Source: a virus. From it: DNA of 64,000 bases. Where the stretch lies: positions 1 through 64,000 of the IMG/VR virus record IMGVR_UViG_3300045482_000112, one strand, 5' to 3'. A model generated the notes under the pieces. That model had not been told where the DNA came from. It made no database searches and saw only the letters and a program-made list of their open reading frames with translations. Below are positions 16,833 to 27,600 of the stretch, piece by piece (position 1 is the first letter of the stretch; each line of letters begins with the position of its first letter). The translations under genes and the position numbers were made by a program.

Positions 16833-18212
16833 TCAAAGCAGGGGAACCACCTGAAAGACGTGCTGTTCCGTATAAGGAAGGTACCGATACCCGTCGTAAT
16901 GGATGCCTTGCAAAGCCCCCCAGCGCACCTGGCGGTCTGCGTAGACCGACCGGATACTGGCCCGTTGATGGCGCAGGGACACCTCCCGCCAGCCGTCCTG
17001 GTTTACGTCCGGGAGATGCTGGCCATAAGGGTCGGTAACGGGCACATAGGGCTCCGATACCCAGACATCACTGTCCTTGAGCCAGTACCCTTCGGGCAGC
17101 CCCGCACTGCCAAACACCCCAAATCGGGTCAGGTTCTCCGCAGCATCCAGCAGGGTCACCTCCGCTCCTACCTCCATCCCCTGCAACAGGTGCAGGTACA
17201 CCCCCGAGGGCCGGAAGACCAACACCCGGTTGGACCCCGAAATAAAGGCCCCCAGAGCGTCTGTAGGTACCCTAGAAAGCACCGCAGGGTCGGTCGAGGG
17301 GTTAGAGGTCATCCAGGCGGGAGAGCCCGCAGGATTGGCCCGTAAGCCCACCTCAGCCTCCGGTACTGGCTCCACGGTGGCGTTGTGCACCCCGATACGG
17401 TGCAGCACCCCGCCCTGCACAAAGGTCAGGGTATCTGACTGCAGCCGGTGGGTACCCAGGGAAAAGGGGGCGGGAACCACCACCTGTCCGTCCCGAAACC
17501 CGGTCCGGGTAAAGGTCTTGAGGTAGGTCTGGCCCTGGTATCCCCAGGCCAGGTAGCCCTCATCATCTCCCCAGCTCACCAGGCCCGCCGCCTGCACCCA
17601 AGCAGTATGGCTAAACCGGGCCCCGGTGGCCGGGTTCCAAACCGTGAAGCCAGAGGTAGTCGCCACTACCAGCAACTCCTGGACTCCCCCCACCCAGAGA
17701 ATGCGGTCTGAGGAGGCATGGCCCCCGTAGCGCCGCACATCGGCAATGGGGTAAATTTCAGTGCCCGGCACCGGAGGCAGGCTCTTATGGGGCCGGTACA
17801 CGCTGCAGGTAACCTCTATTCGGTAGAACTCCGGGGTCTCCTTCAGCGGGCGGTAGGTGGGAGTGAACCCCGAAGTACGGTAGCGTCTCCCCCGGTAGGA
17901 CAGCCAGCGCTGGGGGCGTACCTCCAGCAGCAGGCCCAGAACCTGCGAGAGCTGGTCCCTGGGCACGAAGTCCAGGGTAAAGGAGATGGAGCCGCTGGAC
18001 TCCAGTTCCGGCCAGGCGATGCGCACTGTCCCGTACCCGGTGTTCTCCGAGTGAATGTCCTTATTGGGCTGGAAGTCCCACTGCACCAGGTCATAGTCCA
18101 GCAGGACTCCATCCACATATAGCAGGTCAGGCGCTGTCAGGTCCGGTTCGGGCTGGGCCTGGCTGTGCCTCACCGTCCCCGGCAGGGCTCGGCGGTACAG
18201 GTCTAGCAGCAT
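16833..18212 (-). CDS. minor tail protein, 459 aa
   Basis: ATG at 18212 after GGAGGGA; the frame opens earlier but inside the holin gene. The N-terminal 160 residues (LLYVDGVLLDYDLVQWDF, YRIEVTCSVYRPHKSLP) resemble distal tail proteins. The remainder has repeated strand and turn units (LLVVATTSGFTVWNP, DVNQDGWREVSL) suggestive of a propeller or FG-GAP-type fold. Exact role unknown. Confidence 0.6.
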   Translation of the reverse strand: MLLDLYRRALPGTVRHSQAQPEPDLTAPDLLYVDGVLLDYDLVQWDFQPNKDIHSENTGYGTVRIAWPELESSGSISFTLDFVPRDQLSQVLGLLLEVRPQRWLSYRGRRYRTSGFTPTYRPLKETPEFYRIEVTCSVYRPHKSLPPVPGTEIYPIADVRRYGGHASSDRILWVGGVQELLVVATTSGFTVWNPATGARFSHTAWVQAAGLVSWGDDEGYLAWGYQGQTYLKTFTRTGFRDGQVVVPAPFSLGTHRLQSDTLTFVQGGVLHRIGVHNATVEPVPEAEVGLRANPAGSPAWMTSNPSTDPAVLSRVPTDALGAFISGSNRVLVFRPSGVYLHLLQGMEVGAEVTLLDAAENLTRFGVFGSAGLPEGYWLKDSDVWVSEPYVPVTDPYGQHLPDVNQDGWREVSLRHQRASIRSVYADRQVRWGALQGIHYDGYRYLPYTEQHVFQVVPLL

Positions 18213-18666
18213 CTTCCCTCCGAAGGTGGTGAGCCTCCAGAAACTCGAACATCTCCTCCGCATCGCGGATGAGGCGGGTCCGAGTTCCGGTCAGCGCCTG
18301 TAAGTTCTCGAGGATGCTTTTCACCTCGGTGTAAACAATGGCCGCTAGGGTAAAGCCCAGCAGCATGTTGGCCACTTCCTCAGCCACAAATCCGCTGAGG
18401 GTGTTCTTGGCGGTATAGAGGACGGTGATGGTAAGCAGGTACTGGATGAGTTTGGGGAAAAACTTACGCCGAAAGGTCTTGGAGTTCCGGGTTCCCTTCT
18501 TGCCCGCCACCATCCAGCCCAGCAGGGTGTCCAGGGCAATGAGTAGGAACAGGCCCTGGTACACCGCAGGCTGGGCCGGGAACAACACAGCCAGTGCCCC
18601 GCCCAGTAAAGCCACCGACCAGCCATAAGGGTCATCGGGAATGACCCGGTGCCAGAGGTCCCGCAT
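18127..18666 (-). CDS. phage holin (family 4-like)
   Basis: 179 residues from the ATG at 18666; a GTG two codons earlier is possible. Three to four hydrophobic segments, LLIALDTLLGWMVAGKKG, a basic segment, and VYTEVKSILENLQALTG match the holin_4_1 (toxin secretion/phage lysis) family. That family makes membrane lesions that release the lysin. The C-terminus is charged and Pro-rich. It overlaps the minor tail gene by 86 bases. Confidence 0.75.
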   Translation of the reverse strand: MRDLWHRVIPDDPYGWSVALLGGALAVLFPAQPAVYQGLFLLIALDTLLGWMVAGKKGTRNSKTFRRKFFPKLIQYLLTITVLYTAKNTLSGFVAEEVANMLLGFTLAAIVYTEVKSILENLQALTGTRTRLIRDAEEMFEFLEAHHLRREDAARPVPPSPAGDGEAQPGPARTGPDSA

Positions 18667-18675
18667 GGCCACCCC

Positions 18676-18843
18676 CTAGCGGCTTTCCGAAGGGGTGGCT
18701 TCAAGTTCTGCCAGGCGGGCCTGTACCTTCTCTAGCTGCTCCTGGGCATTCTGCAGTTGTATCTGCGCCCAGTCCAACTCCGCAGTCAGCATCCCGATAC
18801 GGGTAGCCTGCCTCTGAATAAGGGTGTCTTTAGGGTCTTGCAT
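18676..18843 (-). CDS. coiled-coil small protein, 55 aa
   Basis: ATG after GGAGGTAG. The sequence is almost entirely heptad-like (QIQLQNAQEQLEKVQARLAE), so it is a coiled coil. It ends 10 bases before the holin start, so it may modulate lysis or serve the tail. No membrane segment is seen. Confidence 0.65.
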   Translation of the reverse strand: MQDPKDTLIQRQATRIGMLTAELDWAQIQLQNAQEQLEKVQARLAELEATPSESR

Positions 18844-18861
18844 TTCCTACCTCCAGAAAAG

Positions 18862-21627
18862 TTACCAGACTTCGTAAGTGAAGCTGACGATAGGCGCTAC
18901 GGCATCGTTGTTGCCGCTAAGATGTTGGCGATGCAGTCTCACCCGGATAATGAAGGTACCTCCGCCCTGGTTGAGAACCCAGTGGTCCACAAACTGGAAC
19001 ATCACGTCTGCCCAGTTATTACCTAAGGAGTGGGTACCCACCATAATGGCCCCTATCGACCGTATCCCGGTGGGAGCATGAACCCAGCAGTCAAAGTCGT
19101 ACACCCCTTCCCCGACGTGCTGGGCACCAAAGCGACGAGAGTACAGCCGCACTCCGTTGCCCAGGCGCACCTCGCCTTCCTCCACCCGTTCTGCCCCGTT
19201 GTAGTTAGCCTGGGCCCAGTATTTAGCGTATTGGTTGTTGCCATTGGTCCAGATGGCAAAACCACCAATCTGTCCGCTGGTGGGGGTCAAAAAGGTGTTA
19301 CTCTGATGAACCCGTACCTCGTCCATCATCTCTACCGGACGGTTGAAGAAGTAGCGAGGGCGGTCGGTCTCGAAATGGAACCATTCCCCGTTACGGGGGC
19401 CCATCTCCCCCCAACCCCAGTCACTTCTCAGCCCCATGATGCCGTTGGTGTATATCCACAGGCGGTCAATTCCGTGCGTACTGAGGCGGTGACCCTTGTT
19501 CTGGTTGATGGAGAAGTGTGGGGTCTGGTTACTGTACCCCACTGCCCAGGTGGCGCCCTGGTGCCCCGAGGAGAACATAATGCTGGGGGTATCCCCAGCC
19601 CCGTCTACCCGGAACTCCGCCACTACCCCCCAGGAATGGTTTCCGTGTACGTTGCGGAAAAGAACTCCCGGCCCGGCATTGACACTACTGTTGGTGCGTG
19701 CAAAGTCTGCCAGTTGAGCATCCGAACTGTGCACCGTCAGGGTGTGGCTGGGAGTGACGTTGACCCCAATACCCAACCGCACATTGTACACGTCGAAGAT
19801 AGTGGAATACCTGGGGTTACCCACCCTACCGTCCTGGACAAGCAGCCGCCCATCCGTGGAGAAGGCTAGGCCGATACCGCTCTGAGCATGTTCCACCATA
19901 GACGTGTTACCGTTGCGCAGGCTCAGACCCACCGGCCAGCCCTGTTGGGCAGTACGGCTGGTAGACGAAATGTCCAGGGTGGTCTCCAGGTACCAGGAGT
20001 CGGTGTCCGGGGCGTAGCCGAACTCCCGTCCCCACTGCCGGGCTCCCTCATCCCAGGGGGCCATCAGGAAACGCCCGTCCACGAGGGTATGGGCCTGCAT
20101 GGAGTGGGCACCATTGGCCACCAGCAGGTTGCGTACCGTCAGGTCTCCGCTAAAGGTCCAGGCCCCGGAGATGACCGAGTTGGCGTCCACTCTGGGGAAA
20201 ACCGCCGATTCAAACCCGTCCAGCAGGTCGGCATTGAGGTTGGGTATATGGGTACTGCTGGCGACCACCAGGGGGGCAGTACCCGCAGGCGCGCTGCTGA
20301 CCAACTGCAGGGCCTGGGCATTGCCCGACAACACCGCCGCCCCCGCATTGAGGGTAACTCCCCCCGCATTGAAGCTCCCGCCCACCGTAAAGTTCAGGTT
20401 ACGAACCACCAGGTTATCGAAGGTAGCTGCCCCTTGCACCAGGCTATTGAGCTGGCTTTGCAGGGCGTCCAGGTACGCCTGTACGTCGTAGCTGAAGCTG
20501 TTCTGGTTGGAGGGGAAGTTCAACGAGTCAAAGGGCTGGGCCAGCACCTCGCGGGACTGCACCCTTGGAGCCTGCACCCCGTCATGGCGGTGGGTGTCGA
20601 ACAGCGCCTTGAAGGCCGACAGGTCCACCCCATCCACCGTGACCCCCGGCGCTACCGTCAGGGGTTGGGCCAGGCTTCCCAGCACCTCCAGGTTCCCCCC
20701 TAACCGCAGAGACTGTGTAGCCAGGAGTCCAGCCCCTGCCTCCTCCAGCCGGGTTCCCTGATTGAACTCCAGGTTTCCGAAGAGACGGCCCCCGCCTCGC
20801 GGCAGGTAGGCCCCTTCCAGGGCGGGGGTCCCGCTGTGCATCAGGGCCAGCCGGGTAATACTGAAACTGGTGGTGGGGGAGTTGGTCCCCTCCAACCGAA
20901 TCCGCAAACCCCGAGGAGGACCGCTGAAGGTCAACTCCGGTAGCAAAACACTACGCCCGTCCAGCCCCTGGGTAAAGGAGCCAACAACCGTGTACAGGCT
21001 CCCGTCGTAGGAAACCTCTACCTGAATGCGGGTCAGGCCCTGGGGAATACCGTCAAAGGCCAGCAGCAAGCGGGCCGTAGCCGCCAGACTGGTGTCCAGT
21101 AGGGGAGCACTTCCCGAAACCGTGTACTCTATCGGGTACACTTCACTCCCTGCAAAAGAGACTCCCCGCAGGTCAGGAGTAAAAGGATGGAGCCGAACCT
21201 CCCCTACCTCCGAGACTCCACCTCGAGTCAAGGCCACCGAACGAAGGGTGTCCCAGCCCGCATAGACCAGCGCATCGGCCAGGTCGAAGACCAGGTGGGG
21301 GCTGGGCCGGTGGTCCCGCACCATGACCAGGGGCTTCTCCGCGCTCAGGTGCAGCGACCCTTCCACGTACAGGTCCCCGCCCACCCCGATGTCCCCCGGC
21401 TGCAGGGCGCTGTTGCCCCCCGCTGTACGGAAAGAGGTGAAGGAAAGGGTACCGTCCAGAATGGACTGTAACACAAAGTCCATCCGCTTGAAGTTGAAAT
21501 TGAGCGTGTTCTGAGGGTCTACCTGCAGGGGGCCGGTGTAGGCTGCCCCAGGACGTACATCCTCCACCGCAATGATGGGGTCGTCGTGGTAAAACAGGTT
21601 CAGGCCAAACAGCGGAGTTTTCCGCAT
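18862..21627 (-). CDS. tail fibre / receptor-binding protein
   Basis: 921 residues; of two ATG codons the second has better spacing from AGGAGG. A tail-attachment-like start is followed by long strand-rich regions, a PNLNADLLDGFESAVF unit typical of phage fibre repeats, and a C-terminal part rich in Asn, Gly and aromatic residues (HGNHSWGVVAEFRVD, MFSSGHQGATWAVGYSN). The C-terminus probably contacts the host receptor. Position between tape measure and tail-tip genes supports this. Confidence 0.75.
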   Translation of the reverse strand: MRKTPLFGLNLFYHDDPIIAVEDVRPGAAYTGPLQVDPQNTLNFNFKRMDFVLQSILDGTLSFTSFRTAGGNSALQPGDIGVGGDLYVEGSLHLSAEKPLVMVRDHRPSPHLVFDLADALVYAGWDTLRSVALTRGGVSEVGEVRLHPFTPDLRGVSFAGSEVYPIEYTVSGSAPLLDTSLAATARLLLAFDGIPQGLTRIQVEVSYDGSLYTVVGSFTQGLDGRSVLLPELTFSGPPRGLRIRLEGTNSPTTSFSITRLALMHSGTPALEGAYLPRGGGRLFGNLEFNQGTRLEEAGAGLLATQSLRLGGNLEVLGSLAQPLTVAPGVTVDGVDLSAFKALFDTHRHDGVQAPRVQSREVLAQPFDSLNFPSNQNSFSYDVQAYLDALQSQLNSLVQGAATFDNLVVRNLNFTVGGSFNAGGVTLNAGAAVLSGNAQALQLVSSAPAGTAPLVVASSTHIPNLNADLLDGFESAVFPRVDANSVISGAWTFSGDLTVRNLLVANGAHSMQAHTLVDGRFLMAPWDEGARQWGREFGYAPDTDSWYLETTLDISSTSRTAQQGWPVGLSLRNGNTSMVEHAQSGIGLAFSTDGRLLVQDGRVGNPRYSTIFDVYNVRLGIGVNVTPSHTLTVHSSDAQLADFARTNSSVNAGPGVLFRNVHGNHSWGVVAEFRVDGAGDTPSIMFSSGHQGATWAVGYSNQTPHFSINQNKGHRLSTHGIDRLWIYTNGIMGLRSDWGWGEMGPRNGEWFHFETDRPRYFFNRPVEMMDEVRVHQSNTFLTPTSGQIGGFAIWTNGNNQYAKYWAQANYNGAERVEEGEVRLGNGVRLYSRRFGAQHVGEGVYDFDCWVHAPTGIRSIGAIMVGTHSLGNNWADVMFQFVDHWVLNQGGGTFIIRVRLHRQHLSGNNDAVAPIVSFTYEVW

Positions 21628-21639
21628 CATGCCCTCCTA

Positions 21640-21667
21640 GAAAGGAAGGAGGGGCTTCGGCCCCTCC
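21640..21667 (-). terminator. terminator after tape measure gene
   Basis: An 8-bp stem (GGAGGGGC/GCCCCTCC) with a four-base loop. On the minus strand it is followed by TTCCTTTC. It lies between the tape measure stop and the fibre start. Confidence 0.7.
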
Positions 21668-21672
21668 GTTGG

Positions 21673-24600
21673 TTAGTCCAGTAATTCCCGGCCCATCTCC
21701 TGGTACACTTTCTGCTTGGCCTCGTCTGCGAGCTTCTGGCGGTCGTACTGCCCGTGCAGGTGGACCTCCACCCTGCGCCGGGCCGACAGGTCAAAGGGAG
21801 ACTCCTCGAACCGATTGACCCCAGCCTGGCGGTGGTTCTGCTCCAGGTCGGAGTAGCGTTCCACCAGGGAGGAGACCCCGTTGGCCACCAGCCCCACCAC
21901 CATCCCGACCGCCAGCGGACCTAAGAAGGCCCCAGCGGTACCGGCCAGCCCCAGCGCCGACGAGAGGCCCGCCCCCGCCCAGTTGGTAAGGGCAGCAGAG
22001 CCTACCTGTACTCCCGCCGCGACCGGGTTAGGTCCGGCAGACTGTCCAGTTACCATTGTACCAGCAGGGGGATTTTGTGAAACCGGAGCCGGACTCCCCT
22101 CTCCTACGCCGGTGGAGGATACGCCTGGGAAGGCCGCCCCTACCACCCAGCGCACGGCACGGGTGGCCATCTCCTGGGCGATAATCTGCTGAATGGCGTT
22201 AGCAAAGGCTTTAAGGAAGTTGGCAATGGCCTCCAGCAGGTAGTCGAAGAAGCTGCGGGCCGACTCCTCGTTGGCCCGAAACTCCTCGCTAAGTCCCCGC
22301 TGCTCCCCCCGCAACTCCACCAGCTTCTCGCGGTAGCGCTCCGCCTGTTCGCTGGCCGCCCCGTAATTCTTGACCGCCTCGGCGTACAAGCGCTCATACT
22401 CGGCAATCTGCGCGGTCACCAGCCCCTGCTCGGTACGCAGTTCCCCGGCCCGCGACTCCCGTACCCGCGACTCCTCCATCATGCGGGTAGGAATGCTCAT
22501 GACCTCCATGAAGAAGCTCTGCAGCATCCCCTGCAACTGACCCAGCAGGTCCATCAGCAGGGTTTTCAACTGGTCGGTATTTCTCTTCTGGTCTTCCCTG
22601 AAGTCTTTCAGGGCCGCCAGGAGTACCTGGTGGAACTGCCTGGCCTGCTCAGGACTGGTCTCCAGGCCCAGCCGCTGCATCAGCCCGGCTCCGTCCAGCC
22701 CTTCCAAGCTACTGATGAGCTGGCTACGGAAGTTCTCTACCTCGGTCTCCCGCTGCTCCTGGGGCAGGTGCTGGCCCAGCCCCCGCTCAAACTCCCGAGT
22801 CCGAAACTCCAGGAAAGCCGAGACCAGCCCACGCAAAGCCTCGGCCCGGTCCAGGTCCCCTTGCGAGTTTTGGGTATCCTGTCTAAGTTGGGCCTGTACT
22901 CCTGCCGCTTGCAGGCGGTACTCGCGCTCTCCCCGCGTCAGGCGGGTATCCCCTAAAATAGCCAGACGGGCCGTATCCAGTCCCTCTCGCAGTTTCTTCA
23001 ACCGCTGGGACAGGTCTAAGAAGCCCTTGACCAGCTTCTGCAACTCCTCCTCGCCCATGCCAATGGCCTCGGCCAGGGGACGAAGCTGATTGACCAGCAG
23101 GACCGGATTTACCGACAGGCTCTCCAGGTCCTTGAGGGCCTGGGCGTACTGGGCGTCGGTCAGTAGTCCCTCGGTGAAGGCTTTCTCCAGCCGGTCTACC
23201 GTCTCGCTGAGGAAACCTCGATACGCCGTAAGATAGCCCACCACGGCCTGCTCCAGGTTCACCTGGGCCTCCTCCTTCTCGGCGGAGGTCTTCGCCAGGT
23301 CCAGGGCAGTACGGGCCGCCTGTACCTGCTGGAAGGCTGCCTGCTTGAATTTTGCCACTGCGGTACTGAGTTCCTGTAGGGCCGCTGCCGGGTCGGTTCC
23401 CAGCAGGGTCTCGAACCGGGTCCTGTCCAGTTCATGTCCCTCCACCGCCAACTGAGCCAACCTGCGGGCTTCCGCCACCACCGAGTTGAGGACCGGCTTG
23501 AGGGCCGCGTCCACCAAGGCCTTACGTACCTCCTCGGACAGCGAGGCCGTCTGGGGCAGAGCCGACAAAGCGGCCTCCACCAGGGCCGTAGCCCGCGTAG
23601 CAGGACTGCCTTGCTGTTCTTCCCAGAGTTCCATCAGTCCTTTACCCAGTGCCTGGGGAATGAACTGGGCATGGCCCACCAAACCCCGGATACGGGCCAC
23701 CTCGGCCTTCTGTAGTTCCTTCACCGCATCCCGGTCGGCATAGGGGGCCATAGACGCCTCCTGCAGCAGGGCCAGGATGCCCAGCCGACTCTCGACAGCC
23801 TTGGCTACCTCCTCGTCCTCCATAGCCAGGTCGGCCTGTTCCTCCAGGGGCTGCACACCCTCGCGTAGTTTACGCATGGTCTCAGAGCCCAGGGACGCTT
23901 CGAGCCGAGCCCGAAGCTGCGCCCAGCGCTGGCGCAGGCGTTCAGTAAACTCCGGTGCCAGACCCGATGCCTCCAGCACCGAGAGGTCCCCCTCCAGTGC
24001 GAGTACGGTGTCAATGTTTTTTGCAAGTTCCTCTTCGGTCATCTCCTCCAGCGCCTCCATGGACTTCTCCAGTCCCCGTACCGCCTCGGGGCCATAGAGG
24101 ACCTTCACCAATTCTGGAATCAACTCCTGCGGTATCCCTATTCTGCGTAAACGAGGCAACACCTCCCTGGCTATGTGCTCCTGGAGGTTATCCAGACTGC
24201 TGAGGTCTACCCCCTGGTTGCCCACCTCCGCTCCAAACAGCTTGGCTGCCGCGACAATCCCGTCCCGCATCCGCTTCTCTCTTTCGGCCAGGTCCCTTTC
24301 CGAGAGTCCGCTACCTGCAAGGAGGGGGCGCAGGGTCATCAGGTGCCGCAAAGAGGTCAGGCCCTTGTTACGGGCCTCGGCCTTCTGGGCTTCGGTCAGT
24401 ACCGAGTCATTCTGAGCTTCGGTTGCGGTCTGCAGGTCTCCCAGGAAGGTCTCCATGCGGGTGGTCAGGAAAGTCTGTACCTCCTTACGGTGAGCCTGGG
24501 TAGCTTCTTCCAGTTGTTTGCGCAACTCCGCCAGTAGGTGGGGCGCCTCTTTCTGGGCTGCTGCGTCCCCCTGCAGGACGGTAATCCATCCCTGAATCTG

Positions 24601-27600
24601 GGACAATTGCCGCTGGGACTGAATGTTGAAGGTGTTGAGGAACTTCAGGTCCTCTTCCAGTACCCCTACTGCCCGGTCCTGTAAAGTTTCCCGGAGCTTA
24701 CCCGCTTCCGCCGAATGGAACTCTACTTGCTGCTTGGCATGGTCAGCACGTACCGCCGCCAGCTCCGCCTGGGTCTGTGAGGCCAGGTTCCTGGAAGCCC
24801 GAGCATACTTATCCCGCTCGCCCGCAGCATGGTCCTTCTTGAGCATCTCCGTCAGGAGGAACCCCAGTTCCCGTTCCCGTTCCCTGGTCAACTTACCGGT
24901 CTGCTGCATCCACTGTAGCGTGGCAATTCTGCGTTCAATGAGCCGGTCCATCTGCTTGCGCAACTTCGCCTGTAGAGGAGCATTCCCAGCCGACTTACGG
25001 TACTCCGCCAGCAGGCTGCGGTACTCATCGTGCAACTCGCTTTTCCTCTCGGGGTCGGCCATGGTTTTGTCCAGGCCCCCCCAAGACTCCGCCGCTAGTT
25101 CATTCCACGCCTTGATAGAGTCCGAGAACCTGTCCGCCAGGTCCTGGGACAGTTCATTTACAGCCTGAAACCGTTCCTCCAGGGGGACCGGCCCCGCCCG
25201 CAACGAGTCACGGGTACTGCGCAGGGGGGCAAATGCCTCCCGAATAAGGCGGTCCGTAGCCCGACTGTCCCGCTGCAGCAATTCATGGAACCGGCCCGCC
25301 ATCTGAATCTGCGCACGGGCTAGGGCCTGAAGCTGTTCCTCAAACTGCCCCTGGGTCCTGCGCACAAACTCGGTATACTCAGCCGCTGCGCCGCGTACCC
25401 GCGCCTCGAAGTAGGCCCGCATCGGGCGCAGTTTAGCGATGAGTTCCTGGCTGGACTTAATGGCTGCTTCGGTATCGGCAATGGAGTCTTTGTTCTTGAC
25501 CCGGTCCTTCTGCAGCCCCTTCAGCGTTTCGAGCTGGGCTGCCAGCCGGTTCTCGGCATTAGTCAACTCCTCGTAAAACTCATTCAACTGCTTGAGCCGG
25601 GTACGCTCAAATGCCTGTTGCATGGCGGGGAGTTCTTCATCAAACTTCGCCAGAATCTTACCCAGGCTCTGAATCTTCTGCTGACTCTGGCTCAACTGGG
25701 CCAGCGGGGCGGATGCCTTGGAGTCCACTCGGGGCGCCAGAGACTCTTCCAACGACTCCAAGCCCTTCTCGGCGTCCTCGAATATCCTCTCCAGGTTGGC
25801 AATGACCCCATCTGAAGAGAAGAAAATACGGCTGGTCTGCTCCACCAGGTAGGCCAGCCCACTGCGGTTGTTGCGTAGTCCGTCCCTATTTACCCGAAAG
25901 GTGGACAGCAGAGCCAAGATGCCCTCGGTCTCGTCCCGGTGCCTGCGGGCACGGCGGATATAGTCATCCACCATTTGCCGGTCCAGGTCGGTATCCAACG
26001 CCACCGTAAACAGGGTGTCAAACCGCTTCAGTACTGCCGGTACCACGCTGGTCCACTCGTCCGCCGTAGCGTGACGGAACCGCTGCATAATGTCGGTGAC
26101 ATGAGTGGTCAGCTTGTACACGTTGCTGTTGGTGTCTGCAATGAACTCCGTCATGGGACGGAGGGTATTCTCCAGGCCCATCATGACCTGGGTGCGGGTC
26201 TGCTCCAGTTGCAACCGGAAAGCCGTGCGGGCGGTGTTGGCCTGAATGAGGTCGTTCTGGGCCCGGTCAATATCCAGGGCCAGGGTGCGTATTCTCTCCG
26301 CCGAAGCCCCTGAAGCTATGGCCTGACGGTGAGCTTGTTGCAGGTTGGCCAGCAGCCGTTCCTGGTTCCTCACACTTTCGTTGAGACGGGTAAAGCCCTG
26401 GGGCAGGGTACCGATGTCACTGGCATCCAGGGAGAACTGCTCCCGGAGCCGGGCCACCTGGACATCGATAATCTTGTCCCTGGCCTCGACAATGGCCTCC
26501 TGAAATGCCTGCCTGCGGGTAGGGTCGGTCTCCCGGGCCAGCGCCTGGGTGAGTACCCGCACCAGGGTCTGGGCTTCCTGGGTCTGCTGCTCAAACCGGT
26601 TCAGTCGGGTCAGGTCCACCTCGGCCTTCAGGCGCTTGACCGCAAACTCCTGGTAAAGCTGGATGGTGGCCATGGCGTCATCGAAATGCTTGATGCGGTC
26701 CAGGACCGGTCCTATCTCCTTGAAAGCGTCAATAAGAACCTGCATGTGGGGGTCTATCTGGTTGTTCGCCCCCCGCCTGTGCAACTGCCGCTGTTGCTCC
26801 AGCAGCCGCTGTACCTGATTCTGAGCCCGGACACGTAGGTCTTCCAGCCGCTGAGTGTCCCTGCCCATGGTAGCCCTAAGCTCTCCCATGAGCCGGATGT
26901 CTCCACCCGTGGCCTCGCCTCGAGCCGCTTTGGCCTGAAGAGCCTGTAGCTGCTGGTACCGGGGGTCGTTGGTATTCGCCAATTCCTGGGTTATCCGGCG
27001 CAGCTCCTCCTGGGCCCGAGTGAGCTGAGCGTTCAGGTTATTCAATTCTGCCGCATGGGTGCTGGCGAAGTTAGCCCGAGCCTCCTGGTAGCGTTTGACC
27101 ACCTGGTAGAGGTCGCGCATATCCTGCGCCCCTTCCAGGTCGGCATTGGTAATACCGATTGCCGCCGCCGAAAGGTCCTGGTTTTTGAGCATGGCCAGGG
27201 CACGGTCTACATTGATGGCCCGGTTGCCCAGGGCGTAAGTGAGGCTCCCATTCACCTCTCGGAAGCGGGACTGGCCTCGCTCGTCTTGTACCAGGTTCCG
27301 GCCTGTACGTTCGTCCAGCGCCGCCGCCTCGGCCTTACGGGCCTGGTTGTGGTACATGGCCAGCGCTCCCAGCGCCGAGACCGCCACCACTGCTGCCCCC
27401 ACCGGGGAGAAAACCAGTTGCAGGGTCGCCCCCAGCATGGCCAGAATAGGTCCCAGCGCCGAGAGTCCCCCCCGCAGGGCCGAGACCCTCTCCACCGCCT
27501 GCTGCAGCGCGGTGCCCAGCACGGTCTTGGCTCCTCCCTGGGTTCCCAGCGCCGCCCAGGCCCCTGCCGTAGCCACCAACTGGCTGCCCACCAGCTTGCC